A DNA stretch of 64,000 nucleotides from Rickettsia endosymbiont of Lasioglossum villosulum (GTDB lineage Bacteria > Pseudomonadota > Alphaproteobacteria > Rickettsiales > Rickettsiaceae): NCBI RefSeq assembly GCF_964026455.1, contig NZ_OZ032152.1, positions 682,001 through 746,000 of the forward strand, in the 5' to 3' direction. Each line of letters starts with the position of its first letter. Within the stretch, counting starts at the first letter, position 1. The translations under genes were made by a program, and so were the position numbers. Under the pieces are notes generated by a model, which was not told the DNA's origin, made no database searches, and saw only the letters and a list, made by a program, of their open reading frames with translations. Shown here one piece after another: positions 22,998 through 32,718 of the stretch.

Positions 22998-23513
22998 TCA
23001 ATTAGAAATGTCCACAAAACCTAATATTTTAGTATTTTCTTTTTCTTTATAATTATGCCAGTCTAAGGTTATATCGAGAGTATCTTTATTATAGTTTATA
23101 TCTAATAAGTTAATATCAGGGTCATAGGTTAAAATGTTATTTAACATGTAAATAGTATAAGTTTTATTAAAGCTATTTAATATTATATAATTAAAATCTA
23201 CTAAATGCCTCAAGGTTTTTATTTCTTTTAAATTAGCAAATCTCATATCTAGGTAACCTGCTTCATTTAATTCTAGCTTATCTGAATTTAAATAAATATT
23301 TTCATTTGTAGTTTTGCCCATTTGAAATAAGTATAAACATAGATATTTACCACCCATTATATGAGGAAAAAATCTATCACCCAATAGTCCAAATACAAAT
23401 TCATTATTAAATATATTGTCTCTGTTTTTGCCATAATAAAAGCTTTTAGGCTTAAGTGCTACAATTGCACCCATAAATACTTCTGCATCTTCAGCTTTTT
23501 CTATCCTTAGCAT
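22998..23513 (-). CDS. Hypothetical protein, 171 aa
   Basis: I do not recognise this protein. It has no signal peptide or membrane helix. The second half is rich in N, D, I and L with alternating hydrophobic residues (LDINYNKDTLDITLDWHNY), which suggests beta strands. It lies in an accessory stretch beside a frameshifted gene and an ankyrin-type gene. It may be real because the frame is long and uses the same AT-rich codons as its neighbours, but I have no family support. Confidence 0.55.
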   Translation of the reverse strand: MLRIEKAEDAEVFMGAIVALKPKSFYYGKNRDNIFNNEFVFGLLGDRFFPHIMGGKYLCLYLFQMGKTTNENIYLNSDKLELNEAGYLDMRFANLKEIKTLRHLVDFNYIILNSFNKTYTIYMLNNILTYDPDINLLDINYNKDTLDITLDWHNYKEKENTKILGFVDISN

Positions 23514-23834
23514 ATGTATAAGCTAGTTTGTTTTAAATCCTTATAACAAATTTCATAAAAAAATCTATAAATTTTTAATACTTTATTTAAGCTTAAATTC
23601 TAAGTAGAAAATCTTATATTAATATTATTGCAAATAAAACACAAAAAGGTTACGCAATAAGATAAAATAAATTATAATATCGCCAATCTAAAGTTTAATT
23701 ATCAAAAACATGAAAACAATATATAAAACTGCTTTCTTAAGTAATTAATGTAAATCATTAATTAAATTTCTGTTGCATTTTCAAACTTATTTTTATAACC
23801 TTAATTATTACCAATTTTTAATAAAGAAATAGTT
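23514..23834. other. Intergenic stretch without visible feature
   Basis: This AT-rich stretch shows no ORF of note, RNA gene or palindromic element. It separates two divergent genes and must hold their promoters, but I cannot single out convincing boxes. Confidence 0.5.
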
Positions 23835-24842
23835 ATGGTTAAAACACTTGTTCAAACAATGATAGAATTATGGTACGGACCATATGAAAATTTTATAAAC
23901 GCAATAAAAGAACAAAATGAAGAAAAAGCACTTAGATATATTAACGAAATAGACCCCAAAGAATTTAACAAAGCTAGTGATAATGGCTACACAATTTTAA
24001 TGTCGGTTGCTAATAAGGGGTTATATACAGTTTGTGAAAGGCTTGCTTTTAAAATGACATATGAAGCTATCAATCAAGTTAATAATAGGGGTGATACGGC
24101 ATTAAGTTTAGCTGAAAATAAAAAATTTAAAGATATATGTAATTTATTATGTGAAATAAGTTTTCAAAAACTTAAAGATAAATTAAATGATAAAATTAAG
24201 AAAATAGCTATAGATCAGGAGCAAATAAAAGAAGCTGCGGATAATATATGGGATGCTGCTAATTCTATTAGTTGCAGCGAAGATAAAAGAGAAATAGAAA
24301 ATCTTATAAAACCACTCTTAAATAATTTTACCAAAAAAGATATTTTTGGTGTGGAGATAAAAGTCAAAAGAGTGATAGAGCAGCAGAAGATAGAACATAA
24401 TCAATTAAAAGAGCAATTAAAAGCACAAGAGGTTATTGGTAAACAAGTATTATCAGCAAAAATTGCAACATTTGAAGAATTAATAAATAAGCTAAATTGT
24501 GAAATAAGTAATAAGGAGAGCTCTTCAATAAAAACAATGTTAGGGGGTATATCAACTAACATTAATAAACTTAATAATATTGTCACTAAAAAAACAGCCA
24601 ATACGGAGGAAATAACTGATGATGCAAGAAATGCAAATAATAACCTGCAAGCTCTTGTAAAAGATATAAATGAAATAACTGAACTTATAGAAACAGTAAA
24701 TAAATATTTAAAATTTCTTCCAGCTAATGAAATTACCAAATATAATATTGCAACCTTGGAAGAAAAATTTCTAAAAGAAATAGAACACTTTAAGATAGAT
24801 AATGATTCAAAAGTTTTAGGTGTTACCATTGAGGGATATTAG
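23835..24842 (+). CDS. Ankyrin-repeat N-terminus with coiled-coil body
   Basis: Residues about 17-92 hold two ankyrin-like units: DNGYTILMSVANKGLYTVCERL and NNRGDTALSLAENKKFKDICNLL, each with the G-x-T-x-L core. The rest (about 95-320) is charged and helical, with heptad-like runs around residues 190-300, for example LEKQ/NELIEKLN-type segments. No signal peptide is visible. Ankyrin proteins in Rickettsiales are often type IV secretion effectors, so a host-directed role is a reasonable inference but is not shown by the sequence. A family A repeat follows 18 bases after the stop. Confidence 0.75.
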   Translation: MVKTLVQTMIELWYGPYENFINAIKEQNEEKALRYINEIDPKEFNKASDNGYTILMSVANKGLYTVCERLAFKMTYEAINQVNNRGDTALSLAENKKFKDICNLLCEISFQKLKDKLNDKIKKIAIDQEQIKEAADNIWDAANSISCSEDKREIENLIKPLLNNFTKKDIFGVEIKVKRVIEQQKIEHNQLKEQLKAQEVIGKQVLSAKIATFEELINKLNCEISNKESSSIKTMLGGISTNINKLNNIVTKKTANTEEITDDARNANNNLQALVKDINEITELIETVNKYLKFLPANEITKYNIATLEEKFLKEIEHFKIDNDSKVLGVTIEGY

Positions 24843-24860
24843 AATGAGATAAAGCTTAGT

Positions 24861-24958
24861 CGTCATTACGAGGAGATTTGTAGAAGAGGGCGAAAGCAAT
24901 CTCGTTAAGCCCCCTGAGATTGCTTCGCCGAAACTTAAAGTTTCTTCTCGCAATGACG
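24861..24958. repeat. Family A palindromic element
   Basis: A 98-bp palindrome with one altered base in the left end (CGTCATTACGAGG) and a normal right end (CTCGCAATGACG). It contains the pair GCAATCTC/GAGATTGC. Confidence 0.82.
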
Positions 24959-24977
24959 ATTCTTAAGTCTTGTATGC

Positions 24978-25389
24978 ATTGCTGCGTGGATCATTCCCTC
25001 CTGTCATCCCGTGATTTATTCTATAGTATCGGACAGTTATTATTCTATGTCATTCCTGCGTAGGCACAGTAGTGTCCGGAAAAAAATAAACGTTGTTATT
25101 ATTGGGTTTTTTCGTCATTGCCACGCGGTCTACGACCGCTCGCAATGACGGTTTTAATAATACTCCAATTTTCTCCGGACACTACTGCACTTTCGTGGGA
25201 ATGACATACAAAGTCACCTACATCTGAATAAAATATAACATTTTTTTAATAATTGTCCGGTACTATAGGCTTGTCCACGGGATCCAGCTAAAAAATACTA
25301 ATAAAATTAGTATTTTTTATTATTTTCTGGATGCCGCAGGTACAAGCAACTAGATGACACCGAGGGCGTTTTTCGATCCACGCAACAAT
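24978..25389. repeat. Five-level nested palindromic repeat, copy 2
   Basis: Each level sits inside the one before: F (24978-25389, GCTGCGTGGATCA to TCGATCCACGCAAC), E (25022-25267, TATAGTATCGGACAG to GTCCGGTACTATA), C (25047-25206, ATGTCATTCCTGCG to GTGGGAATGACAT), D (25068-25186, AGTAGTGTCCGG to CCGGACACTACT) and a 38-bp shrunken A (25113-25150). The D unit equals those of copies 1 and 3 apart from the shortened A; in copy 1 the A is 122 bp. The loss falls between two ATTGC direct repeats. No gene is present between 24843 and 25424. Confidence 0.87.
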
Positions 25390-25424
25390 GCCGCCACGGG
25401 AACAACATAGAATAAAAAATGTAC

Positions 25425-26276
25425 TTAGATACATATCTTAAATGCTTGCACTGTGTTTTTGAGCAAAAAAGCAATAGTCATAGGTCCGATGCCGCCCGGG
25501 ACAGGGGTAATATATTTGACTTTAGATTTAACATTTTCAAAATCGACGTCGCCAATAATTTTATTACCGCCGATTCTATTAATTCCTACGTCAATTACTA
25601 TCGCATTTGGCTTAAAATATTCAGAAGTTAATTTTAGAGGTGAGCCGATAGCTGCAACAACAATATCGGCTTTGGAGGTAATAGAACTTAAATTCTGTGA
25701 TTTAGAGTGGCAAATAGTTACACTGTAATCCTCTTTTAAGAGTAATGCACTCAAAGGTTTGCCAACGATATTTGAGCGGCCAACAATTACGGCATTTTTA
25801 CCGCTTAAATTTGGTTCATGTTTCTTAATTACTTCAAGGCAGCCAAGAGCAGTGCAGGGTACAAATCCGTTATCAATCCCGCTATGTAAATAACCAACAT
25901 TTAAAGGATGAAAACCATCAACATCTTTAGAAGGCGAGATAGCAGATAAGATTTTATTTTTATCTATAGAGTCGGGTAAAGGAAGCTGAACTATGATTCC
26001 TGAAACATTTTGATCAAGATTTAATTCACTGATTTTTGCTATTAAATCTTCTGTTTTTATAGTAATAGGAAGATTTAATAACAGCGTATCAATACCTATT
26101 TTATTGGCATGTTTTATTTTATTTTTGACATAAATAATACTTGCAGGATTGTCACCAACTAAGACTATTGCTAGTTTTGGTGATTCTCCTGTTTTGTCTT
26201 TAAGTTTTTGAATTTCATGCTTTAACTCATTTAATATTTCACTTGCTAAAGCTTTACCGTCAATTACGTTATTCAC
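25425..26276 (-). CDS. folD: Methylenetetrahydrofolate dehydrogenase/cyclohydrolase
   Basis: FolD (283 aa from the chosen start) interconverts methylene-, methenyl- and formyl-THF in the cytosol. It has [30 protein letters not shown] for NADP binding and the closing [19 protein letters not shown]. The frame remains open to 26381, but the best start is the GTG at 26276, giving [15 protein letters not shown] with GGAG eleven bases upstream. That start overlaps the 3' end of the reductase gene by eight bases, indicating translational coupling. Confidence 0.94.
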   Translation of the reverse strand: MNNVIDGKALASEILNELKHEIQKLKDKTGESPKLAIVLVGDNPASIIYVKNKIKHANKIGIDTLLLNLPITIKTEDLIAKISELNLDQNVSGIIVQLPLPDSIDKNKILSAISPSKDVDGFHPLNVGYLHSGIDNGFVPCTALGCLEVIKKHEPNLSGKNAVIVGRSNIVGKPLSALLLKEDYSVTICHSKSQNLSSITSKADIVVAAIGSPLKLTSEYFKPNAIVIDVGINRIGGNKIIGDVDFENVKSKVKYITPVPGGIGPMTIAFLLKNTVQAFKICI

Positions 26277-27282
26277 TCTTATTTGCTTCTCCGAATTTGG
26301 TGGTTGAGTACTCAAAATGTAAAGCTTTGCCATCAAATACTTTACCATAAGCGTGATGAAGGCTGCTTGCTGCTTCAGCAAAACCGGTAAGAATTAGTTT
26401 AAGCTTACCGCTATAATGAGCAACGTCACCAATAGCATATATACCTGAAATATTAGTTTGGTAATGTACAGGATCAACTTCAATATGATGAAGTTTTATA
26501 TCAAGTCCCCAATTTACTAAATTACCTAACTCCTGCTTTAAACCAAAAAACGGTAATAATATATTAGCATCTAGCTTTCGTGTGTTATTTTGTAAGTCTC
26601 TAACTATAACAGTTTGAAGTTTGCTATTATTTCCATCTAATGAATCTAGTTGATAGCCGGTAACTAACTCAATTTTTCCACTTTCTGCTATATCTTTTAA
26701 TTGTCTTAAACTCTCATTTGCTGCTCTAAATTTATCACGTCTGTGAACTAGATATATTTTATTAGCAATTTCAGAAAGAGAAATAGCCCAATCAACAGCA
26801 GAATCACCGCCACCTGCTATAACTATATTTTTACCTGTAAACTTACTGCGGTTATTAATAAAGTAAAAAACTGATTCATTCTCAAATTCTTCAATATTTG
26901 CAAGAGGAGGCTTATTAGGACCAAATGAGCCAGATCCAGCTGCAATAATGATTACTTTGCTTTTAATAACAATATCTTTTGAGGTTTTTACTTCAAAAAA
27001 TTCACCTTCTTTTTTTAATTCTACCGCTTGTTGGTTTAAGTGATAAACCGGATTAAACGGAGCTGCTTGTAATTCCAGTTGTTTTATTAGCTCTGCTGCG
27101 GCAATTTTAGGGTAGGCTGGTATATCGTAAATAGGCTTTTCAGGATAAAGTGTAATACACTGACCACCTATAACCTCTTGTGCATCGATTAAATGGCACT
27201 TCATTCCTAACATTCCTGCTTGAAAAATGGCAAATAACCCACTAGGTCCTGCACCTATTATTAAAACATCAGTATTGTGCAT
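26269..27282 (-). CDS. Ferredoxin-NADP reductase, thioredoxin reductase-like
   Basis: The 337-residue flavoprotein carries the FAD motif [18 protein letters not shown], the NADP motif [18 protein letters not shown] and the C-terminal [23 protein letters not shown]. The redox CxxC of true thioredoxin reductases is absent, which points to the TrxR-like ferredoxin/flavodoxin reductase group. It probably supplies electrons to ferredoxin for Fe-S assembly. It is upstream of and overlaps folD. Confidence 0.9.
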   Translation of the reverse strand: MHNTDVLIIGAGPSGLFAIFQAGMLGMKCHLIDAQEVIGGQCITLYPEKPIYDIPAYPKIAAAELIKQLELQAAPFNPVYHLNQQAVELKKEGEFFEVKTSKDIVIKSKVIIIAAGSGSFGPNKPPLANIEEFENESVFYFINNRSKFTGKNIVIAGGGDSAVDWAISLSEIANKIYLVHRRDKFRAANESLRQLKDIAESGKIELVTGYQLDSLDGNNSKLQTVIVRDLQNNTRKLDANILLPFFGLKQELGNLVNWGLDIKLHHIEVDPVHYQTNISGIYAIGDVAHYSGKLKLILTGFAEAASSLHHAYGKVFDGKALHFEYSTTKFGEANKSE

Positions 27283-27359
27283 TATTATTTTATATTTGAT
27301 TTTAAAACAGGATTTTATTGGATATTAGGGAAATAATCAATTGTTATTAATTACAATGT

Positions 27360-27776
27360 TTAAATAGATATTGATTTAATATGCCCTAACTTAGCCCAAG
27401 TAAGAATTTTTTGATCTCTAGTAAGTAATGTAGCCCCAAGACATTTTGCTGTTGCTACAATAATTCTATCGGCTGGATCGCCATGAAAATCATCCATAAG
27501 GGAAATGCTTTCTGCTGCAATCTCTGAAGAAATATCTTTAATAGCTAATCCATTAATATCTGTTATAGAGTTCAGAAAATCTTTTATAGGTTCATAGATA
27601 TTAATACGCTTTTTAAAACTAAGCATGGCTATTTCCCATAAAGAAATAGAACTTAAAAATAATTGTGAATTTTCTTGAGCTAGATTAATCTTATGTTTTA
27701 TATCATCTGATAATTCTTTAGGTTGTAATAATGACCACAGTAGAACATGTGTATCTAATACTAAAGTATTATTCAT
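27360..27776 (-). CDS. vapC: PIN-domain toxin, VapC type
   Basis: The protein (138 aa) is a predicted Mg-dependent RNase toxin of a type II module. Acidic PIN residues are D8 (VLDTHVLLW), E48 (SLWEIAM), D100/D103 (FHGDPADRIIVATA) and D121 (LLTRDQKIL). All are present, so the toxin looks functional. Its ATG region overlaps the antitoxin gene by eight bases, as is usual for coupled expression. The cellular target cannot be told from sequence. Confidence 0.9.
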   Translation of the reverse strand: MNNTLVLDTHVLLWSLLQPKELSDDIKHKINLAQENSQLFLSSISLWEIAMLSFKKRINIYEPIKDFLNSITDINGLAIKDISSEIAAESISLMDDFHGDPADRIIVATAKCLGATLLTRDQKILTWAKLGHIKSISI

Positions 27777-28002
27777 GTTCCACGTTCCATTTTTCTTCTA
27801 TTGGTTCTAATATATTACCCTTTATCTCAGCTTTATTTTTTAGCATACCAAATAATGAGATTTTTTTATTATCCATAGGTAATATTTGAGCTACAGCTTT
27901 ATCTCTTTTAGTAATTATAATAGATTCTTTATCGGTTTGTAATTTATCTATTATTTCAAGACAATGAGATTTAAAGTAACTAATTGCTATTTTAGTAGAC
28001 AT
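27769..28002 (-). CDS. vapB: Phd/YefM-type antitoxin
   Basis: From the ATG at 28002 the product is 77 aa, MSTKIAISYFKSHCLEIIDKL, with the Phd-fold KSIIITKRDKAVAQILPM-like core. The frame stays open to 28062, but the first 20 residues are unlike the family. The N-terminal part would bind the operator and the C-terminus (ILEPIEEKWNVEHE) would wrap the toxin. The pair is probably autoregulated. Confidence 0.85.
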   Translation of the reverse strand: MSTKIAISYFKSHCLEIIDKLQTDKESIIITKRDKAVAQILPMDNKKISLFGMLKNKAEIKGNILEPIEEKWNVEHE

Positions 28003-28125
28003 TTTATATCGCACAAAAAGTAAAATTATCTTTATATTATAATGGTCAGATGTAATAGTCAATTATATTTTTATCTAGTCATAATTACTTGTATCATTTT
28101 GGCTTTTAAATCTTTTTCTTATATC

Positions 28126-28287
28126 TTACATTAACTTCTCAACTTCTTCTTTGGTTAAACCTGTAAAATATATTATTCCACCCAAAGGTTTATTCTTTTC
28201 TAGCATTTTTTTTACCATAGTAGCTTTTTCTTCTTCTCTTGCTTCTGCTTTTCCTTGTTGCATCCAGTGGTAAGCTATACTTTTCAT
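28126..28287 (-). pseudogene. Rpn nuclease C-terminal fragment 2
   Basis: The frame MKSIAYHWMQQGKAEAREEE to FTGLTKEEVEKLM matches only the last 60 residues of the intact Rpn protein at 9423 (SLAHHWEQQG to DLKKEEIEKLK). The nuclease core is absent. It lies head to tail with a second fragment, a remnant of a lost or duplicated gene. Confidence 0.75.
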
Positions 28288-28292
28288 AATAT

Positions 28293-28469
28293 TTATTTTT
28301 CTAAATCTTCTTTAGATAATTTGGTAATTTTTATAACAGAATCTAATGATATACCTTCTTTTAGCATCTTCTTTGCCATAATCACTTTTTCTTTTTGTAT
28401 TTTCTTTGCCATAATAGCTTTTTCTTCTTCTCTACCTTGTTGCATCCAATGGTGAGCTATACTTTTCAT
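28293..28469 (-). pseudogene. Rpn nuclease C-terminal fragment 1
   Basis: A 58-residue frame begins MKSIAHHWMQQGREEEKAIM and ends TKLSKEDLEK. It is again only the helical tail of an Rpn protein, with a duplicated IMAKK unit. Two tails in tandem suggest a tandem gene duplication followed by deletion of the nuclease domains. Whether either tail is translated is unknown. Confidence 0.75.
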
Positions 28470-28744
28470 AACGTTTTCTCTTTTTTTGGAGTTTAATTTT
28501 GACTAATATAAAACGCACTATATACATTTTCTACTAATAGTACAACAATAATATTATTTTTTTAATTAATAATAAAAATAGATATAAAATAAAACAAGTT
28601 TATTCCTTTAAAAACTCTGTGAGAAAAATATCATAAAAATCATTTAAAATGTAATTGTTTTTTAAACTATCCTTGTAAAATCGTTAAGATTTGTAAAAGA
28701 TTAATAATAGAAATTAATTATTTTTAATTTAATACAGGATATTT

Positions 28745-29248
28745 ATGAAGAATAACCTTAAGGTCCTACGTAATATTATTGTTGTTAGTATTTTAATATT
28801 AAACAGCAATAAAATTTTTGCTACTTCTGTAAATTTTTCAGTTACTGCAACAGTTCAGCCTTATTGCTCAATTGCAGCAACTAATTTAAGTTTTGATCCC
28901 TATACCTCTCAAAATAATAGCGATAAAACATCCGTTATTACCGTAACTTGTACTGCTGGCACAGGTTATCATGTAAAATTAGATTCGGGTCAAAACAGTA
29001 GCTCTACTAGTACTCGTAAGATGAAAGGTGCTGCAAGTGCTAGTAATTTACTTCAGTATTTTCTCTATTCTGATTCTGCTAGAACTGTTATTTGGGGAAA
29101 TAACGCAAATAATAGTGATTCACCACCAGGAGCAGGTACTGGTCTTGCTCAAACCTATACTGTTTATGGTCGTATACCATCAGGTCAGACTACTGTACCG
29201 GTAGATAATTATAGCGATCAAATTGCAGCAAGCATAACAATCCCATAA
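28745..29248 (+). CDS. Spore coat U domain pilin, Csu type
   Basis: This secreted 167-residue protein has a signal peptide (residues 1 to about 26, ending NSNKIFA) and a single SCPU domain with the family's two conserved cysteines (QPYCSIAATNL and VITVTCTAG) and the closing VYGRIPSGQTTVP-type strand. SCPU proteins are subunits of Csu chaperone-usher pili and assemble by donor-strand complementation through the periplasm. It is the first gene of the pilus locus. It looks intact, unlike the chaperone and usher that follow, so its product may have no export route. Confidence 0.85.
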   Translation: MKNNLKVLRNIIVVSILILNSNKIFATSVNFSVTATVQPYCSIAATNLSFDPYTSQNNSDKTSVITVTCTAGTGYHVKLDSGQNSSSTSTRKMKGAASASNLLQYFLYSDSARTVIWGNNANNSDSPPGAGTGLAQTYTVYGRIPSGQTTVPVDNYSDQIAASITIP

Positions 29249-29277
29249 ATATCTAAACTTAATAATTATAAGGTTAT

Positions 29278-29718
29278 ATGTTAAAAAAATATTTTAATTT
29301 AGTGATATTTTCACTGGTATTATTTTCAAATCTATCCTCTGCTGCTAATTTTACTATTATGCCGGTAAAAATAAATATTAATAAAAATGATAAAATAGCA
29401 ACCATAAAATTACAAAATAATGATCTAATGGAAAGAAGTTTTCAGTTAACAGTATTAAAAAGAGAATATGAAAACGGCAAAGAAGAATATAAAGAAAAAA
29501 AAGATTTGATAGCAACACCTTTAATGTTCCCTGTACAGGGTGGTAAAATCCAGATAATCACGATTGCTGTAAAGGATAAAAAAAATGTTTCCACAGCAGA
29601 AAATGCTTATAGAATTTCTGTAAAAGAATTAGCACATAAAATAAAAATAGATAATACTATCACTTCAACAGTAGATTTTATTGTCGAATTTAACGTACCC
29701 ATAACAATTTCCAGCTAA
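29278..29718 (+). CDS. Pilus chaperone, truncated to domain 1
   Basis: The 146-residue protein has a signal peptide (ending NLSSAA) and one immunoglobulin-like PapD domain: NFTIMPVKININKNDKIATI to RISVKELAHKIK, ending FIVEFNVPITISS. Family chaperones have two such domains and about 220-240 residues. The frame stops where domain 2 should begin, and only 28 bases remain before the usher start, so domain 2 has been deleted. Domain 1 carries the G1 donor strand, but stability and usher binding would be impaired. I treat it as probably non-functional although the frame is open. Confidence 0.75.
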   Translation: MLKKYFNLVIFSLVLFSNLSSAANFTIMPVKININKNDKIATIKLQNNDLMERSFQLTVLKREYENGKEEYKEKKDLIATPLMFPVQGGKIQIITIAVKDKKNVSTAENAYRISVKELAHKIKIDNTITSTVDFIVEFNVPITISS

Positions 29719-29746
29719 AAATTTTTTAATTTAATAAATCAAAGCC

Positions 29747-32083
29747 ATGTGCTTTTTATATAAAATAATATCATTATTTATAGGTATTATTTAATTCATT
29801 AAGCTATGCAGAAATTACAGATGATAGTGAATTAATTGTTTCATTAAAAGTAAATTATGTAGAGACGGATATATTCCCGACAATTATGCAAAATAAACAA
29901 GGGAATTATCTAATCCCCCTTGAAGATATTGAGCATTTTAACGTGCAGGAAGAATATCTAAAACAAGGCTTAGTGACTTATCATGATATACAATATGTTA
30001 ATTTAGATTTATTAACAGGCACTAAATATAGTTTAAATCATGAAAATTTAGATTTAGATATTATTTTTCCTACCGAAAAAATGCAAGGTCAATCATTTAA
30101 TGCTACTGATATACCTATTAAGGAAGTTGACAATAAGCTAATTAATGGAGCATATTTCAATTATAATCTTACCCTTACTCAAGATGATCATAGTAATTAT
30201 CTAGCAGGGGTAGAGGAATTGGATTATGCCACTGAAAACGGCGTATATAGTTATAGCTTTTTATTTCAAAGCAAAGCCGTTAATTCAAATTTTTCCAAAG
30301 TAAGGAGTGCTCAAAAAAACTATAATAAGTTCACTCGTTTAGAAACTAATTGGACATATGAAAATGAAAATAAAATGACCAATTGGCGAGTGGGTGATAG
30401 TTTTACAAAACCGGCTATTTGGTCTAATTCAACTAGATTTGCTGGAATTCAATATGCTACTAATTTTTCTGTGCGACCAAATTTAATCATTTATCCTTTA
30501 CTTGATTTCAGGGGAAAATCAGAGCTTCCTAGTAGTGTTGAATTATTTTCGAATAATATTCCTATATATAATGCAAAAGCTAGAATGGGCGATTTTGATA
30601 TAAGCAATATTCCGGTTATTACGGGTAGGGGGGATTTAATAGTTAAAACGCAGGATATAACTGGTAAAATCGAAACAATTACCATTCCTTATTATGCAGC
30701 ACCGAGCTTACTACGTCCTGGACTTTCTGATTTTTCGTATGAAACAGGTTTTCAAAGGCAAAATTTTACTATTAAGAGTAATGATTATAAATATTTAATT
30801 CTTAATACTGATTATATGCTTGGTATAAATGATTATTTAACAAGTGGTGGACATTTTGAATTTTTGAAAAATAATGGAACTGTTGGTACAACCAGTAATT
30901 TTAAAATTGGTAATTATGGAGTTGCTGGAATTTCATTAGCAAGTAATATCAAAAACTTTGGACATTCTCAAAGAGTTAACTGCAGATATACTTATGAATC
31001 AGAATATTTTGATTTTAATAGTAATTTAGATTGGAATAATAAAAATTATAGAGACGTGTATAACTATCCTAATAAAACTTATTCAAATTTAAGATATCAA
31101 ATCTCAGCAAGTTACGGTGATGGCGATATTGGTAATATAAGCGTAAATTTTTTAACTTATGCTATAAAAGGTACACTCAAAAATAAAAGATCAAATATTA
31201 TATCAGTAACTTACCAAAAAAATATTACCAAAAGAGGCGTCTTAAACTTTACTATAGGTACAGATTTAAAGAATAGGCATACAGGTAATTTTGCTTATCT
31301 TTCCTTTAATTTAAATATTCATATCAAAATAATTACCATATCAAACAGCTTGGCTTTTCATCACCGATTAGCTCAAATATGGGCTGGGGGTATAGTGCTA
31401 ACTTAAATTAAAGCTAAATCTACAAATTATAATGTACAAGTTAATCGTAATGGTGAACATAATGATATGGACTCTATTTGTATAAAAATGATGCATCAAC
31501 AACTAAACAGTTCAATATTCAAGGTAGCGTGGTCTCTATTGATAAGAATTATTATATGACAAGACCAATTACCGGAGGTATTGCCTTAGTTAAGGTAAGC
31601 GATATGAAAGATGTTGGAGTGTACAATAATAATCAACTAGTTGGTTATACAGATGATAAAGGTAAAATACTTATTCCAAACGTAACCCCTTATATTCCAT
31701 CTGAAATAAGATTAGATGATGAAAAACTACCTCTTAATGCAGAGTTTTCCGATATTGCATTAAATATTGCACCAAAAACGAAATCGGCAGTAAAATTAGA
31801 CTTTGGTATTAAAATTGTTAGAAGTGTGGAAATGACAGTATTTGATAGCAATAAACATTTCATGCCTCTTGATAGCACTGTCACTATTGAAGGAGTAGAT
31901 GAGCAATTATTTGTTGGTTACAATGGAAAAGTTTATATAAATGATATAAAAAATCTTGAAGTATTAAATGGTTCTATCTGTAATGAAAATGTAGAAAATA
32001 GTAAATGTTGCCATTTTAGTTTACCCGTTAATAAAGATTTAAATGATCCGATAATTGATTTAGGTGAGATAGTATGCGAATAA
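29747..32083 (+). pseudogene. Outer-membrane pilus usher, frameshifted in several places
   Basis: The parts are clearly one usher. ATG 29747 gives a signal peptide (MCFLYKIISLFIGII), which runs into a stop. One extra base shifts the frame to NSLSYAEITDD, leading into the long frame 29886-31406, which encodes the plug, barrel and SNIPVITGRGDLIVKTQD segments. Near 31357 a lost T shifts the frame to SSPISSNMGWGYSANLN, which then stops. Further shifts near 31410 and 31470 lead to 31478-32083, the C-terminal domain (PITGGIALVKVSDMKDVGVY and onward). At least four frame breaks make an active usher very unlikely. Confidence 0.85.
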
Positions 32084-32535
32084 GATATTTGGTTGAAGTG
32101 TGTTTAATTAGTTTAGCTTTATCAGGTCAAACCATGGCAACGTGTAGCGTATCTGTACCAACTGTGGGATTTGGTAATGTTAGTACGTCGTCTAGCAAAA
32201 CTACTTCAGTTACGGCTTCAGTCACTTGTAGTGCTTTAATTTCATTAATTGTGAGCTATACCTTAAAATTTAGTACCGGTTCAGCAAATATTTATAATCC
32301 GAGAAATATGCTTAACGGCAGTAATAAGCTAACCTATAATTTATATAAATATGCTGCTCATAGTCAAATACTTGGTAATGGAACAAGTAGTACAGTAACA
32401 ATTCAAGATAGCTATTTGCTTGCCCTTGGACCGGTTACTAGAAATTATACTATATATGCAAGCCTGCCTGCTCAACCTCTTGCTAATGTTGGTAATTATC
32501 AAGATACTATTACTGTAACTTTAACCCAGCCATAA
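32074..32535 (+). CDS. Second spore coat U domain protein
   Basis: The protein (153 aa) has a signal peptide (MRIRYLVEVCLISLALSGQ to about residue 22) and an SCPU domain with cysteines at MATCSVSV and ASVTCSAL and the strand NYTIYASLPAQPLANVG. In Csu loci a last SCPU gene encodes the tip adhesin, so this may be the tip subunit or a second pilin; it is shorter than typical two-domain tip proteins. Its ATG overlaps the usher remnant by ten bases. The frame is intact. Confidence 0.82.
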   Translation: MRIRYLVEVCLISLALSGQTMATCSVSVPTVGFGNVSTSSSKTTSVTASVTCSALISLIVSYTLKFSTGSANIYNPRNMLNGSNKLTYNLYKYAAHSQILGNGTSSTVTIQDSYLLALGPVTRNYTIYASLPAQPLANVGNYQDTITVTLTQP

Positions 32536-32566
32536 TTTCGAAAGATCATTGTAAGGAAAAACTGGC

Positions 32567-32698
32567 GTTGTTGCGTGGATCAATTTTTCCGTCATTGCCA
32601 CGCTCATTTCATTCGCTCGCAATGACGATTTGGTATCCACGTAACAATGTCGTATAAACCACGGGATGATGGGAGGAAAATCGTGCTGTGCAACAACG
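32567..32698. repeat. Family F remnant with nested 38-bp family A
   Basis: GTTGTTGCGTGGATCAA begins at 32567, with GGTATCCACGTAACAAT to 32648 and a further F-like tail to 32698. A 38-bp palindrome CGTCATTG...CAATGACG (32590-32627) is inserted, the same short A form as in copy 2. Confidence 0.75.
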
Positions 32699-32718
32699 CT
32701 TTTAATTGTTTGCAATGT

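Noticed and set aside
25425..26381. Longer folD frame starting at 26381
   Set aside because: The extra 35 residues lie inside the reductase gene and do not fit FolD; the GTG at 26276 with GGAG upstream fits better.
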